Positions 1 through 11,200 of a DNA stretch of 64,000 bases are shown here, in pieces; the first letter of the stretch is position 1, and every line of letters starts with the position of its first letter. The position numbers and the translations under genes are program-made. The notes below the pieces were generated by a model. It saw only the letters and a list, made by a program, of their open reading frames with translations, was not told the origin of the DNA and did not search any database. Origin of the DNA: Scatophagus argus (lineage: Eukaryota > Chordata > Actinopteri > Scatophagidae); contig NC_058506.1 in assembly GCF_020382885.2 (NCBI RefSeq), positions 15,168,318 to 15,232,317 on the forward strand, in the 5' to 3' direction.

Positions 1-467
1 TGATGACATTATTCTTTCTGACAAGTCATGTTTTCCCATCCAGTCTTTCTAACATATTTACTACGCCTTAAGCTCTTGCAATATAAAAGACTTAAAATGT
101 GTTGAGTCACATTAAAACTTCAAATTATTTTGTTTTGACCTGTATTTATAGTCCCAAAGTCAGTTTATTTTCATATTTTGTGTGTGCTGAGAATTAACAT
201 TTTTTATATTTCTTTCCTTTTCATTTCTTCACATACATCATACTTTACAGCAATGACCCCACTGTGTACTCAGATGCATTAAAACGTATTTGGTACTCTC
301 AGTTTTACCTAGTTTTCTACTTATTTCAGTATGGACTGAAGTGTTTGTAAAACATTGCAAAAATGAAAATATGAATTTTTTTAACTACTACTACTACTAC
401 TACTACTACTATTTTCTTTAAACATGATTGCAAAGCAAAGAACTTTTCATTCAGAGGTTTTAGTGTT
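1..467. other. AT-rich flank without a recognised gene
   Basis: No coding segment was recognised. The stretch is AT-rich and contains an ACT trinucleotide microsatellite at about 384-411. It leads directly into the LINE relic. Confidence 0.5.
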
Positions 468-2135
468 TTGAGTGGAAAGAGCTCCAGTATTTCAAATGTC
501 TGTCTGATAATGCCATGGCCAAATTTAAGGAAGCAGTTCCGTCGATTCTTAGTACAATACCCAGGCTCAATGTGTCAGGGGACTCATGCACTACCCCTAG
601 TTGCCATGACATTGATAACGTTGATAGCATTGCAGGCTCATTGCACAGCACGCTTAACCTAATTGCGCCTCTATCTAAAAAGAATATAACTAGAAGAAAC
701 TCTGCTCCATGGTATACCCAGGAAACACACGAGTTAAAGCAAAGGTCATGACACATGGAGAAGAAATGGCGTTCAACAAAAAAGGATGAATTCTATCATT
801 CCTGGCAAGATAGTCTAAAAACATACAGGGCAGCACTCTGTACTGCCAGAGCCAGTTATTACTCATCACTCATAGAAGAAAATAAGAACAACCCCAGGTT
901 TTTATTCAGCACTGTAGCCAGGCTGACCCAGTGTCATAACTCTATCGAGCAATCCATTCCTCCACATCTCAGTAGCAGTGATTTCAGGAACTTCTTTAAT
1001 GAAAAAAATTGTAACCATTAGAGATAACGTTCAAGACCTTCTAGCATCACCTACCACAAATTTGTCTGTCAATGCAGCCGCATTGGCGATAACCACTAAG
1101 TCAGAAACGTACCTGGACTGATTTCTTCATATCAGCCCACAACAATTGGCTTCTATCGTTTCCTCCTCTAAATCCACAACCTGTCTCTTAGATCCAAGTC
1201 CTACTGGGTTACTTAAGGAAGTGTTCCCTTTACTTGGCACCTCCTAGCTAGACGTTTTTAATTTGTCCCTGACGTCAGGCTGTGTCCCACAGACTTTTAA
1301 AGTTGCTGTAGTCAAACCCTGCTATAAAAAGCCCACTCTTGATCTATAGGCCTATCTCCAACCTGGTCTTCATTTCAAAAATTTTGGAGAAAGTCATCAC
1401 CAGTCAGCTGTGCAAGTATCTCCATAATAACAGTCTATTTGAAGTCTTTCAGTCAGGTTTTAGGGAGCATCACAGCACAGAGACCGCACTGGTAAAAGTC
1501 ACCAACGACCTGTTAATGGCCTCTGATCAGGGCTGTGTTTCAGTACTCGTCCTTCTGGATCTAAGTGCTGCATTTGATACTGTTCAACACCAGATTCCTT
1601 TACAGAGACTAGAAAATCAATTTGGTATAAATGGTTGGTAATCAAATTGGTATAAATGGAACTGTTTTAAGCTGGTTCAAGTCCTACCTATCAGACAGAC
1701 ATCACTTTGTACATGTAAATCACAACTTGTCCATGCACACTAAGGTTAACCATGGTGTTCCACAAGGTTCTGTGCTTGGGCTGATCCTATTCACACTTCC
1801 GGAGCATGTTGCTGGATCCAGAATCTCCCACCCGGCCCTTCTGAGGCCTGGTACCGCTGCTGGATCCTGAGACCTCTATGGCCCTGCCTATTGCACTGAT
1901 AGTGCCGCTGGATCCAGAACCATCTTCATGGCCCTGCCTGGATCCTGGTTCTCTCCATCCTCCCTGTTTCTCCTCTCTCCCTCTCCTTTTTCTCTCTTTC
2001 TCCCCCTCTCCTCTCCTACTCAGTGTGGGATTTTGCCCTGGGACCTGTTTCTCTGTGATTGTTTACAGACCTGTAAAGTGTCTTGAGATAACTCTGTTGT
2101 GAATTGGCACTTTAAATAAAATTGAATTGAACTGA
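468..2135 (+). mobile_element. Broken L2-like LINE retrotransposon fragment
   Basis: Pieces of a non-LTR retrotransposon ORF2 can be read in shifting frames. A linker region of the type found between endonuclease and reverse transcriptase runs from about 515 to 1020 and includes an APWYT-like segment. Reverse transcriptase follows at about 1345-1640, with YRPISNL near the start and [13 protein letters not shown] (motif A) near 1555-1590. A second frame holds [10 protein letters not shown] (motif B) near 1750-1780. The catalytic YADD-type motif C and the rest of RT are missing: after about 1795 the sequence passes into the 3' UTR. The 3' end (about 2070-2135) has the fish L2-type tail with a TTGAATTGAA-like repeat. 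Frameshifts, stops and the internal deletion make it inactive. The 5' limit is uncertain. Confidence 0.85.
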
Positions 2136-2302
2136 ATTAAATTACTGCATGAATGGGAAAACATTCCCACAGAAATACTACAAAATCTTGTGTAAAGCTT
2201 ACCCAGGAGAGTGGAAGCTGTTGCAGCTGCAGTGGTGTCATTAAAGTCCCTGTTGGTGTAAAAGTGATGTGTCCCAATACTTTTGTCTATATAGTTTATG
2301 GA
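2136..2302 (+). mobile_element. 3' end fragment of a Tc1-like DNA transposon
   Basis: The stretch resembles the C-terminal end of a Tc1/mariner transposase (a Lys-Ala-Tyr-Pro-Gly-Glu-Trp-Lys-like segment) followed by non-coding sequence and a terminal repeat reading GTCCCAATACTTTTGTC just before 2300. Only the right end of the element is present. It abuts the LINE tail on the left and another transposon relic on the right. Assignment is from remembered fish Tc1-like consensus sequences; boundaries are approximate. Confidence 0.6.
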
Positions 2303-2323
2303 AACCCATGACCGAAAGAGTTA

Positions 2324-2600
2324 TATACCAATCAGCCACAACAGTAAAACAGCTGACAGGAAGGTGAACTGAATAAAATTAATCATCTGTTGCAATACAA
2401 TGTTCTGCGGGGAAACTTTGGGTTCCATAAACCCCATCACATTTCGATAACAGCTCAAGAATGACTCGGACCACAACAATGTCCTGCAGACTCCCCAGAT
2501 TCCTACCTGATCGAGAATCTGTGGGAACCACCAGAATAATCCACTAATCCCCACTCATCCAAGAGGAAATCTACAGACTAGTGGTCAGTCCCACATATTG
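2324..2600 (+). mobile_element. Deleted Tc1-like transposon relic (second subfamily)
   Basis: The left end matches the fish Tc1-like terminal repeat containing CCAATCAGCCACAACA at 2330-2345. About 100 bases later the sequence jumps to the 3' half of a transposase gene. Near 2495-2525 the frame reads SPDSYLIENLW, equivalent to the PDLNPIEHLW motif that carries the last acidic residue of the DDE triad. Most of the transposase and the right terminal repeat are missing. It is a different subfamily from the element at 55.7 kb but the same general type as the relic at 28.4 kb. Confidence 0.65.
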
Positions 2601-3003
2601 TAAAATGATGAACTATTAATTGCACTGTTTCCACAAACTTCTTTATATAACAATGTCTTCCATAACTCTCATAAACATTGCACTTTAGGGCCAATAATTG
2701 AGATAGAAAGGTGTTTTATGCCAAAAAATGGCAATTAATACTAAAATTTGTCAGATCAATTGTTCTGATATTATTGTTGGTCAAACCTGCCAGTTTCTTT
2801 GTAAACTCCCACTGTTACGTCACTAAATTACTCATAAAATACTGTGGCTGTCATCTCTGACTTTGTAGTTCCTCTGGAGATTGTCAGTAAGCGATTGCTC
2901 TTTAGATTGGTTTTGTAAGTCAGATCTTATCTTAAGCCATACTCTGACAGTATTGTGTTGGTAATGAATGGAAAAAGTGTAGCTTTTGCGTGGGCCAAGT
3001 GAA
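2601..3003. other. Upstream region of the il4/13 gene
   Basis: No gene was recognised. This AT-rich stretch precedes the cytokine TATA box. A GGAAAAA motif at 2970-2976, about 30 bases upstream of the TATA box, fits the core of an NFAT site, which would be expected for a T-cell cytokine; this is inference from a very short motif. Confidence 0.35.
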
Positions 3004-3010
3004 TATAAAT
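3004..3010 (+). promoter_or_regulatory. TATA box of the il4/13 gene
   Basis: TATAAAT lies 70-76 bases upstream of the first ATG of the cytokine CDS. This spacing suits a start site near 3035 and a short 5' UTR. Compact inducible cytokine genes usually have a TATA box. Confidence 0.6.
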
Positions 3011-3079
3011 CAAGTTTTCTCGGCCAAGACCTCAGAACAAGCTGAGCAATCAATTCAAGGGCTTCTTGAAACAGCTTCT

Positions 3080-4405
3080 ATGATGATGGTGAGGATGCTT
3101 CTGTTGTTATCTGCTGTGGCTGCGGTGCTGTTCTGTCCAGCTGTTGCCACTGCTCGTCATATTCCTGAGCCTGATGTTATTCGGCTAAGCCTAAACATGA
3201 TATTTAACCTGACTGAAGAATGTAAGGCATTTCACACTAAGGTAAGAATCCATCTGATCATCTCAACTGTTTCTTTTGTTCATAATCTTTTAAAAACATA
3301 CCCAAAACAGAACCTATTGGAAATGCTAATTGAACATATTATTCCATCATGTGCTGCAGGAATTCTTTGTAGAGGACCTATCGCATCTGGCTGAAGGAAG
3401 GAACAAATGTAAAGTAAGGAGACTGTTATGATTTTTGAAATGTTGGTTCAAGGAAATGTACCTGCTGCAGTTTTAAACTAACACTGGTCTTTCATACTTG
3501 GGATGCACAATTGTGAACATAGCCAGGGTTTGAATTCAGTTATTAATTATTGTTATTATCTTAAATTTTCTGATCTGCAGCTAAGTAAAACACCAAACAA
3601 GGTAACTGCAGGGTAATTACGGTATGATAACATTTTCTCCCACAGAAGGTACAGAAAAAAGGGTTATTTTACCCAATGACCTGCTTTGTGTAGTTTGTTT
3701 TAGTGATAAAATAAAATATGGCCATTTTGGTCAACTGCAATATAGTCATAATATTGATGTATCCTTAAACCTTGTGCTGGTAGGGGGGTTTAAATTATTA
3801 TTAAAACACATATATAAGCAACATCACGTGGGTTGTCACCAACTTGGCTCTGAATAATAAGGCTGGCGCATTCTTCTGTAGTCATTTTGGGTTTTGCTGA
3901 GATTATGCAGAAGTAATACTGCCAATAAAGTTGATTCTTCTTCTGGAGGTTTCAGTTGTATGTGTTTTTGATATAGAGCCTTTGTCTGGTTTATTTTTTA
4001 AAAGCTAATATATTCTTGATTATGTTCCATGCAGGATCAGTTCTTCTGCAAAGTGCACAATATCTTGCAAAACCATGAAGGCTTCTGCAAAAAAGAGCAC
4101 CAGGAGGAGCTCGTGAGAACCCTGCAGGTTTATAATCGGCGCAGAAATGTAAGAACTGGCTTCTTCTGACGAATGTGGCAGTAATCTGTGATAAAGTGTA
4201 GAGTCCCACGCTCTTTCATTTTAGACAGGCAAAAACAAAGTAATTGTGAAGGCAGAGTGAAGGTCTGACCTGATTTCTTGTCTTTCAGGTGCAGTGTGAA
4301 AGGACATTACAGGGAGTCACAGCTAGTGGTTACCAGACTGAATCATCCACATTTTTGGACTATGTGAAGCGCTGTGTCCGAAACAGGAACATGAACAAAA
4401 AATAG
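3080..4405 (+). CDS. il4/13: Interleukin-4/13-like type 2 cytokine
   Basis: Secreted four-helix cytokine of the teleost IL-4/IL-13 family, expected to signal through IL-4R alpha/IL-13R type receptors on immune cells. Coding exons are 3080-3241, 3360-3413, 4035-4148 and 4289-4405: four exons, all introns in phase 0 with GT-AG ends, the classic IL-4/IL-13 layout. The protein has 148 residues. Residues 1-25 form a hydrophobic signal peptide (MLLLLSAVAAVL core) with likely cleavage after ATA. The mature part has six cysteines (48, 71, 77, 90, 113, 139), enough for three disulfides, and one N-glycosylation sequon NLT at 43-45. The basic C-terminus ends RNRNMNKK. The start is the first of three consecutive ATGs downstream of the TATA box; a further upstream in-frame ATG at 2990 precedes the TATA box and is not used. 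Assignment rests on gene structure, size and cysteine pattern, since family sequence identity is low. I cannot tell the A from the B paralogue. Confidence 0.8.
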
Positions 4406-4700
4406 GAGCCCCTGAATACCACCAAGAATGTGACATTTGAGTTCTGACATGGATGTTGTTGTGGTCTGATCTGAATGATATCCAATAACACCTGCTTGTC
4501 TTTTTTACTTTTTTACTGTATTTAATATAATTTAATGAGATATGGTGTTAAATTTATTTGAATGACATTTACTCAAATCATATTATACAGCACTGATATG
4601 CAGCTTTAAGATGTTTACAGAAAAAATTAATATTATTGTTCATGGATGAAATTGCTTTGTGCCTTGTGTAATTCTAATAAAATTTTACAGAAATGTACCC
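4406..4700 (+). promoter_or_regulatory. AU-rich 3' UTR of il4/13 with poly(A) signal
   Basis: The region after the stop codon contains several ATTTA pentamers between about 4515 and 4575, the signature of AU-rich elements that destabilise cytokine mRNAs. An AATAAA poly(A) signal is at 4676-4681. The exact cleavage site was not determined. Confidence 0.7.
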
Positions 4701-7700
4701 GACTAAACCTTTATGTTTCTAGATTTCTAACAACAATTTGCTTTTGTGTGGTCATGCCGTGGTATACTTACTGAACACCAACGGGCAAAATGTCAAACGA
4801 TTCTTAAGATTGTGTGTGCGCTAGCTTTGCGCTGTGTATGAGTTGATCATTTACTTTTCAATCGGACCAGAGGGAGCCACCCACCAACAGTATTTCATGA
4901 TTTATGCGGTTGTAGAAATAGCAACGTAGAAACGTTTAGGTGCTCAAATGATTGGTCAAATATTAATGATTCTGTAAATCATTCAGCCCCCAAAGAACTT
5001 CTGAAGAACCCTGTTTTTGTGGAGTGCACTCAACCAATCGGTGCAACCCAGAAATGCATTTGTGTAGATGCTCTCTGCCTGGTTGTGGTGAGCTGCTTCC
5101 CTGACTGAGTGCAGGAGTTCTCTGAGAGAAACATTTTTCACCACTCTTTTCCCCCTTGCCTTGGACAATGTACCCGTCACTCAGTGACTTGATGCAATGT
5201 GAGAGCTTTGGGGAGGCTCGCTCTCGGTGGTGGTTGGGTCTCAATGTGGCGTTCAGCTGTGTGTGTGTGTCGCTACTGAACCGTGACTCTCTCATTACTA
5301 AATAAAGAGAATCACTCTCCTTTTCAACAGGGCTTTTTATAGAACTGCTGGAATATTCCTATACTTTGTATAACCAGCCCTCTCGTGCTTTTCTTGAAGG
5401 ACTTCAAAGGACAAATAAACTCTCTGATCAGTTTAACATTGAGTAATGAGACCGTTAATTTATGCATATAAACTGATACACAGTGGGGGTTTTTTTAAAA
5501 TAAAAGTCGCATTGCAGTGAAATAAAATAATAATAAAATAATTTCTATAACCCAATAAAAGTGATTTTTGAAAATATATGCTTAGTCTGAATTTGATGCC
5601 AGCAACATGTTTCAGACAAGTTGGTACAGGGTCAATTAAAGGTATCTGCATTACCAGTATTATCACAAGCGCTCAGTAAAACTTAAAATACAAATCAATT
5701 GGTTTAGATCTGTCACCATGGCTACCAATCCAAACTCCATGCAGGAAATGTTTGCAAGTATGCAGATGAGTTTGAATCACCCAAAGGCGACATAACCTGA
5801 CCTGTTTTTCAACAGTATCACACCAGCTTTGTTCTCCTACCTGAGCTGATGGGATCCAGCAGTTATCACACTTCCAAAAGCAGAATGCTTGTTTACCAGC
5901 CACGTGTTAATATCTCTTTAAGTGTGTAAAAGGCAAAGCCTGATCAGGGTTATCATTCGTATTTAAAGTTGCTTGATAAATATCATTTTGTTATGTTCTT
6001 CCCCTTGATGAGTACGCACACAGACATACATGCTCAGCACTGGCTGCCTCTGCTCTCTGCTGCTTCTTTATTGTGTTCCTGGTCGATTAGCCTCGGGGCT
6101 GTCTTCAGGGCCTGGGGGCCTGTGGGAGCAGATAGGGTGGGGTGGGGTGAGTGGCTGCATCTGCCAGGGGACCTCCTTCAGGGGCCCCACTGTGGCCTGG
6201 CTCAGTTTTCACTTCTGTCTTCAAAAGCTCAGCCCCGTGGAGAGAGACGGGGAGAGAAGAGAGGACGGTGTTGCTGCCATTGTTATTTTCCTGTGAGCCT
6301 TCAGTTTGTATTCGGGTCTGAGGTGGTGGAGTGTGTCAACATCGAACTGCTTTTCATTTACTCGTTCACATGTTTTTCACCCTCAAAGTGGTCAGAAATT
6401 GCAATACTACACAGTACAATCCATAGATATGTTTCCAACCAATGTTGTGAGTATCCTTTTTTTCATCATATTAAGGGATGTTTTTGTTTTTTGGTTAGCA
6501 GCCGGATTATTCTAATAAGCAGGATTTTAATAAGTTGCCCCTATTGGTCAACAAAATACGCAACATGCCTTATGTTTTCACAACCTTTACCTAATCAAAG
6601 AGGGCCTGTAAATCTTCTACAACCCGCAGTCCATCACATTTTATAAATCCTTCACCCCTGATATTGTATTTACTTTGGTAATGCATTATAAAATAATTTG
6701 TTTCCTCTGCCAGCCCATACAGGGTGCGTACAGCTTTATTGCAGAGCAGAGACATGTAACAGTGGGTGGCAGCCATACGCCAAGGCTGCATCTTTATGAA
6801 ACAAAAAGCGGAAGCAGAAGCATCTCTTGGTGTGCTTTTTATATTTTTGTAAAAATTTGATTCTAATTAACAGTCTGTGTAAATGGACATGACTTTGGAT
6901 TGGTCGAGCTCCCTCCTGCGCAGGATTGGCGTAGCCTTTTCGTACCTCCTTTCTTTATAGCTGAGGGTCCTGTGGGTGCTGCTGCTGTCACAGTAGTTTA
7001 GGGTCAGACTGTTTGGGCCAGCAGGGATGCACTCACCTTGACAGGATCAAGTTGAAAATGAAAAGAACGAAATCCACACAGTCAGGATGACAGACAAGAG
7101 GGATTTCATCTGTTTATTTGTTTTTTTTTCTTTTTCTTTCACTCTCTCCCTTTATATGTCATTTCTTTCTGGCTTCTTCCTTTCCTTCCTTCCTTCCATC
7201 CATCTTTCCTGCCTTGTTTTATTCCTTATTTTGTTCTTCCAATTTTTCCTCTCATTTTCTTTTCTTACTTCAGTCCTTCTTTCCTTCTGCATGCCCTTTT
7301 TCTGTTGTGTGTGCCTTCGTCTTTCTTGATCTTTTCCTTTCATGTCCTGTTTCTGGCTGTAATCTCTTTCCCTCTACTGTTCTTCAACTCACGCCTCCCT
7401 CGAACAATCCTTTCCTTCTCTTCATCCCCATTTCCTCCATCTCCCTCCACTACAGCCATATTTTCTTGGAGAGGATTATAATGTTCAGCAGACTGTAGGG
7501 TGATTATATCTTCATATACTCCAATCTGAGTTTGTGTGCAGACCTGCACCCGACCAGCTAAGTGCTTTGTAGAAGTAAAAGAAAAAAAAAATCACGCCAC
7601 AGTGAGTTATTTCTGGCTGGGTTAATCTTATTTCTCTGGGCACTTTGATAATGGAGAAGACTTGAATAATGAATGGGGTGTATAATACTGTTCTTCAGGC

Positions 7701-9162
7701 TCGCTGAATGAATTAAACAAGTGCCTATAAGTGAGTTTCTGTGAGCATCTCTAATATAGCACCCATCCTTTGTCCTCTCAACTCCACTCTCTTATTCTGT
7801 TTTTTTTTTATTATTATTATTATTACTATTTTAATTCAAGCAAAAATAAACATTTCAGCAGTGAGGAAAATACTGGAGTGAAATGATCGAACGCTATTAA
7901 TATATGCTGAAACACGGACCACACAAGCTATCATGGCTGTAGGAAGGACTTTGCTCTCTCTCTCTCTCTTTCTCCCTGTACTCACATCTCTTTGTGTGTG
8001 TGTGTGTGTGTGCATATCTCAATAGTCTGCATAATGCATGCCGTGTTAGTTAGTCAGACAGCTTGACCTCACACACCGACTATGAGACTCCAAATGTGTC
8101 TCTGTCGCAGAAGTTCACTGGTCTCTTTGCAGAAATATCAATGTTCATGTCAAGAGGTATGACGTATATGACCAAGAAGTGTGTTTTTTTTAACTTGTGA
8201 ATCATTCATAATGTTTATTTGATAATCCTTAAGTAAAAGCGACATGGGCCAAGGTTTTGCTTCAGAGTCACTTAATTCAGGAAGCAGTGAAGAACAGTCA
8301 AAAATCCTATAATTTATTGAAAGCAATCAGCAGTTGTAGGCCAGTTGCTTTTAATAGCCACGCTGTTTTCCTTATTTCCTTTTCATTCAATTATATGTAT
8401 CAATTGTATATTTATTTGATTTAAATAATTTAGAAAATAGTGAGAAGTTCAGTTTTCTGTCCGTGGACCAAAATGAATAATTAACTGACTAATTGTTTCA
8501 CTATGTTACCGCTATGTGACACCATTGTACCGATCTGTCCTGTTTGCCCAAATCCATCATAACATCCTCAGAAGAAGAACTCGAACTCATCACCTATGTA
8601 AAAATAATGCCACTTTAAAACCTCTCTGTTACAAATAGAAGTTTTGCATTCAGTTTTGTACTTAAGTTGAATGAAAAGGATTAGTGTCAGAGTTATTATA
8701 CAGAGGAATGTTACTCATGCAGTAACTGTGAGCAGAGTTTTAACGTTGCAGCTGGCCCAGATGGAGCTTAACTTTTCATTTTTTGGAGATTAAGGTGGTT
8801 TAATTTAGTGTATGACAAAATATTTAGTTTTATATGCTTACTGGAAGATTTTAAGTCTTAATCTGATAAGTAACAAGTAAAATGGAGTGTTCCCTTTAAA
8901 TTTTGCACAGCGGAATTATGCTTCATTATATAACACTAAAGTGAATGTGATTAGTGGTTTGCCACCACTTACATTGAGCCTCAATAAGCGTCCTGTTGGC
9001 CTGAGTAGAATAATGTGGATTCACACACTGAAAAGTGTAGAGAGCAGAGAAGGGAACAGGAGCTAAAGAAAGGCAGCATCTCCTGCTATTCTTTTTAAAA
9101 GACATCCATCACCCCCCCTGGCCTCAGGTTTCCAGAGAGTAACACAATCTCACCGTGTGTGA

Positions 9163-9164
<2 letters not shown>

Positions 9165-9217
<53 letters not shown>
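9165..9217. repeat. GT dinucleotide microsatellite
   Basis: An uninterrupted GT run of about 53 bases, likely length-polymorphic. Confidence 0.95.
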
Positions 9218-9220
<3 letters not shown>

Positions 9221-9429
9221 ACCTCTCCAGTGTGTCAGTGCTGAGCTGGTTTGGCTTCTGATCATAATAGAAGGTGACTAATAGAGAGCGCAGAGGTAGC
9301 TGCCTCCCTTCACTCTGGTCACATTTGTTGCTACTGGCGCTGGATGAATTATTGAGTTCAGGGTGTTTGGGGCTCCCACCCCTCCCTTTGCATTCCCTCA
9401 CTCTGCTCCCAAGGATGACAGCCACCACC

Positions 9430-9430
9430 T

Positions 9431-9484
<54 letters not shown>

Positions 9485-9485
9485 G
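9430..9485. repeat. Compound TG/AG microsatellite
   Basis: About 20 bases of TG repeats pass directly into about 27 bases of AG repeats. Confidence 0.95.
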
Positions 9486-9829
9486 GAGGATGGAGGATGT
9501 GTATATCCTATGTATGTGCAGGAATACGTCAGCAATTAGACGGAGCCTCATTCTGTCAAAAATCGTCTTCCCCGCATGAAAACATCTCAAGCAAACACAC
9601 ACACCTCGATGTGTCTTGCATCCCTCCTCTCTTTATTTCAGTGGGTGGATTTTTACTATTCATCTCTTTATTTAACGCTTACTTTCAGCAACCCCAGTCT
9701 CACCTCTTTAGCTCTTAAACTCTGCCTATTCCCGTTTAAAAAAAAAAATACCAAATCTAAATGTATTTGCATAATTGCACTCCAAACGAGTTTTTCTTAT
9801 CAAATATAACGCTCAAATTGGCCCAACGC

Positions 9830-11200
9830 ACCTCTGTCATCGCATGAGAAAACGCAATATACCTTTGAGCTGCTGCTGAATAATTGAAGTGGCCTCAGTC
9901 GCCACATGCCGCCGACGCTCACCAGGCCTCAGCTCGGCTTACCACACGGCCGGTGCGTTATGATATCAGTTCGGGGTTTTACAAAGTTCAATTATTCACA
10001 CGGCCACGCTCCGTTTGTAACCCTACATTTACGTCAGGAACACTTTATTCAACACAAACATGTGGGCCATTTGAGGGCCTGATCCTTATCGTTCTTAGCA
10101 TGTAAAGATATTTCTAGATAAACGAGTTCTGATAATAATAATAATAATAATTTTAAAAATTGGGACACACTTTTCTGAAGGATCCTATCAATTAACAGTT
10201 GCATTTTCATCTTCCCTTCCCCCTTATAAACAAAAAAAAAAAAAACATATTTAACGCCATAAATTACAGACTGGCATTAATCACCTCTCAGCTTCAAAGA
10301 GAATATTAATAGGCCTAAGAGCCACAAACGTTTCCGTGTAATTGCAATGTATTGATCCTCTGGCTGACAACAACCCGCCGACAGTCTCACTGGGAAAATC
10401 ACACACCCGCAGGCCATGTTGACTGTGGGAGGAATCCGGTGGAAGCTTATTATTATTATTATTATTATTGGGTCCATTATTTTTATATATTTTTTTAAAG
10501 AAATATTTGGTTAATATTGTGAGAAAGGGGGCATAAGCTGTGCGCGCATATTAAAGTGGACAATAAGAATTATGAGGAGTGTAATTTCAGCCACATGAAT
10601 AAAAAAGGGCCCAGGGTGCACAGTTTAAAGCAATAAAGAGTAACATTTTAATTTCAACTATAATAATAATAACAGCATGACTTAACTTAAATAGCCTACA
10701 TAATAAAAGAGATGTTAGTGAAATTGTGCCCAATATCCGTTGAAATAATAAAAAAAAATTCAAAATACTCACTTATTTAAACTTAAAAATGAACACACAC
10801 TTTGACTTTCCCTCCTTTCCTCGGTTAACCTGTTGTGTCTCCAGTTCGTCTCTCCCCGGAGTTCCCAGTCAGACCTCTGCTCCCAGCTCCTCCACATTAC
10901 TTCATTTTATACCAATATATATAATTAATATTGCATCTTCGTTACTTAATAATTTCGAGCCCCACGCACGACATAACCCAGCGACATGAGGGCATCCATA
11001 ATTAAAAACCTGCACTAATTATAGAGAGGAAAGGGGCCATTAGCGGCGTGTAGAGGACGCGCATCCTGCGCTCCGCGGTGTGAAAATTACTGTGAAAATG
11101 GAGGCCCTTTTATTTTCCGCGGTGCTTATATCATGTACGACAATACATATTTAATCCCAGCAGAGCTTTGGGGGTTCATAAATAAAACACTCGAGCGCGT
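9830..11200. promoter_or_regulatory. Candidate conserved non-coding region downstream of pou4f3
   Basis: There is no coding signal here. The sequence mixes many TAAT/ATTA homeodomain-type cores with short GC-rich islands (about 9895-9955 and 11035-11130). That texture is common in non-coding elements beside developmental transcription factors. The nearest such gene is pou4f3, whose stop codon is about 1.3-2.6 kb away. This is inference from composition and position only; no alignment was possible. Confidence 0.3.

Larger units (their letters stand above)
4701..9820. other. Intergenic region without a recognised gene
   Basis: No exon with support on either strand was found. The region contains a pyrimidine-rich, TTCC-repeat-like tract at about 7110-7345, a GT microsatellite at 9165-9217 and a compound TG/AG microsatellite at about 9430-9485. 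A 225-codon open frame at 5969-6646 looks accidental (see rejected items). Confidence 0.5.

Noticed and set aside
2990..3079. Upstream in-frame ATG of the cytokine at 2990
   Set aside because: It lies before the TATA box and would put 30 non-hydrophobic residues ahead of a good signal peptide.
4963..5295. 110-codon open frame on the - strand
   Set aside because: No domain, no clear promoter or splice context, and part of it overlaps simple GT repeats.
5969..6646. Open frame of 225 codons between il4/13 and pou4f3
   Set aside because: It has no recognisable domain, biased composition, no splice partners and no family resemblance. Other frames in the same stretch are also open. I consider it chance.
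7110..7500. Ser/Phe/Leu-rich open frames in the pyrimidine-rich tract
   Set aside because: They are translations of low-complexity TTCC/TTTC sequence, not genes.
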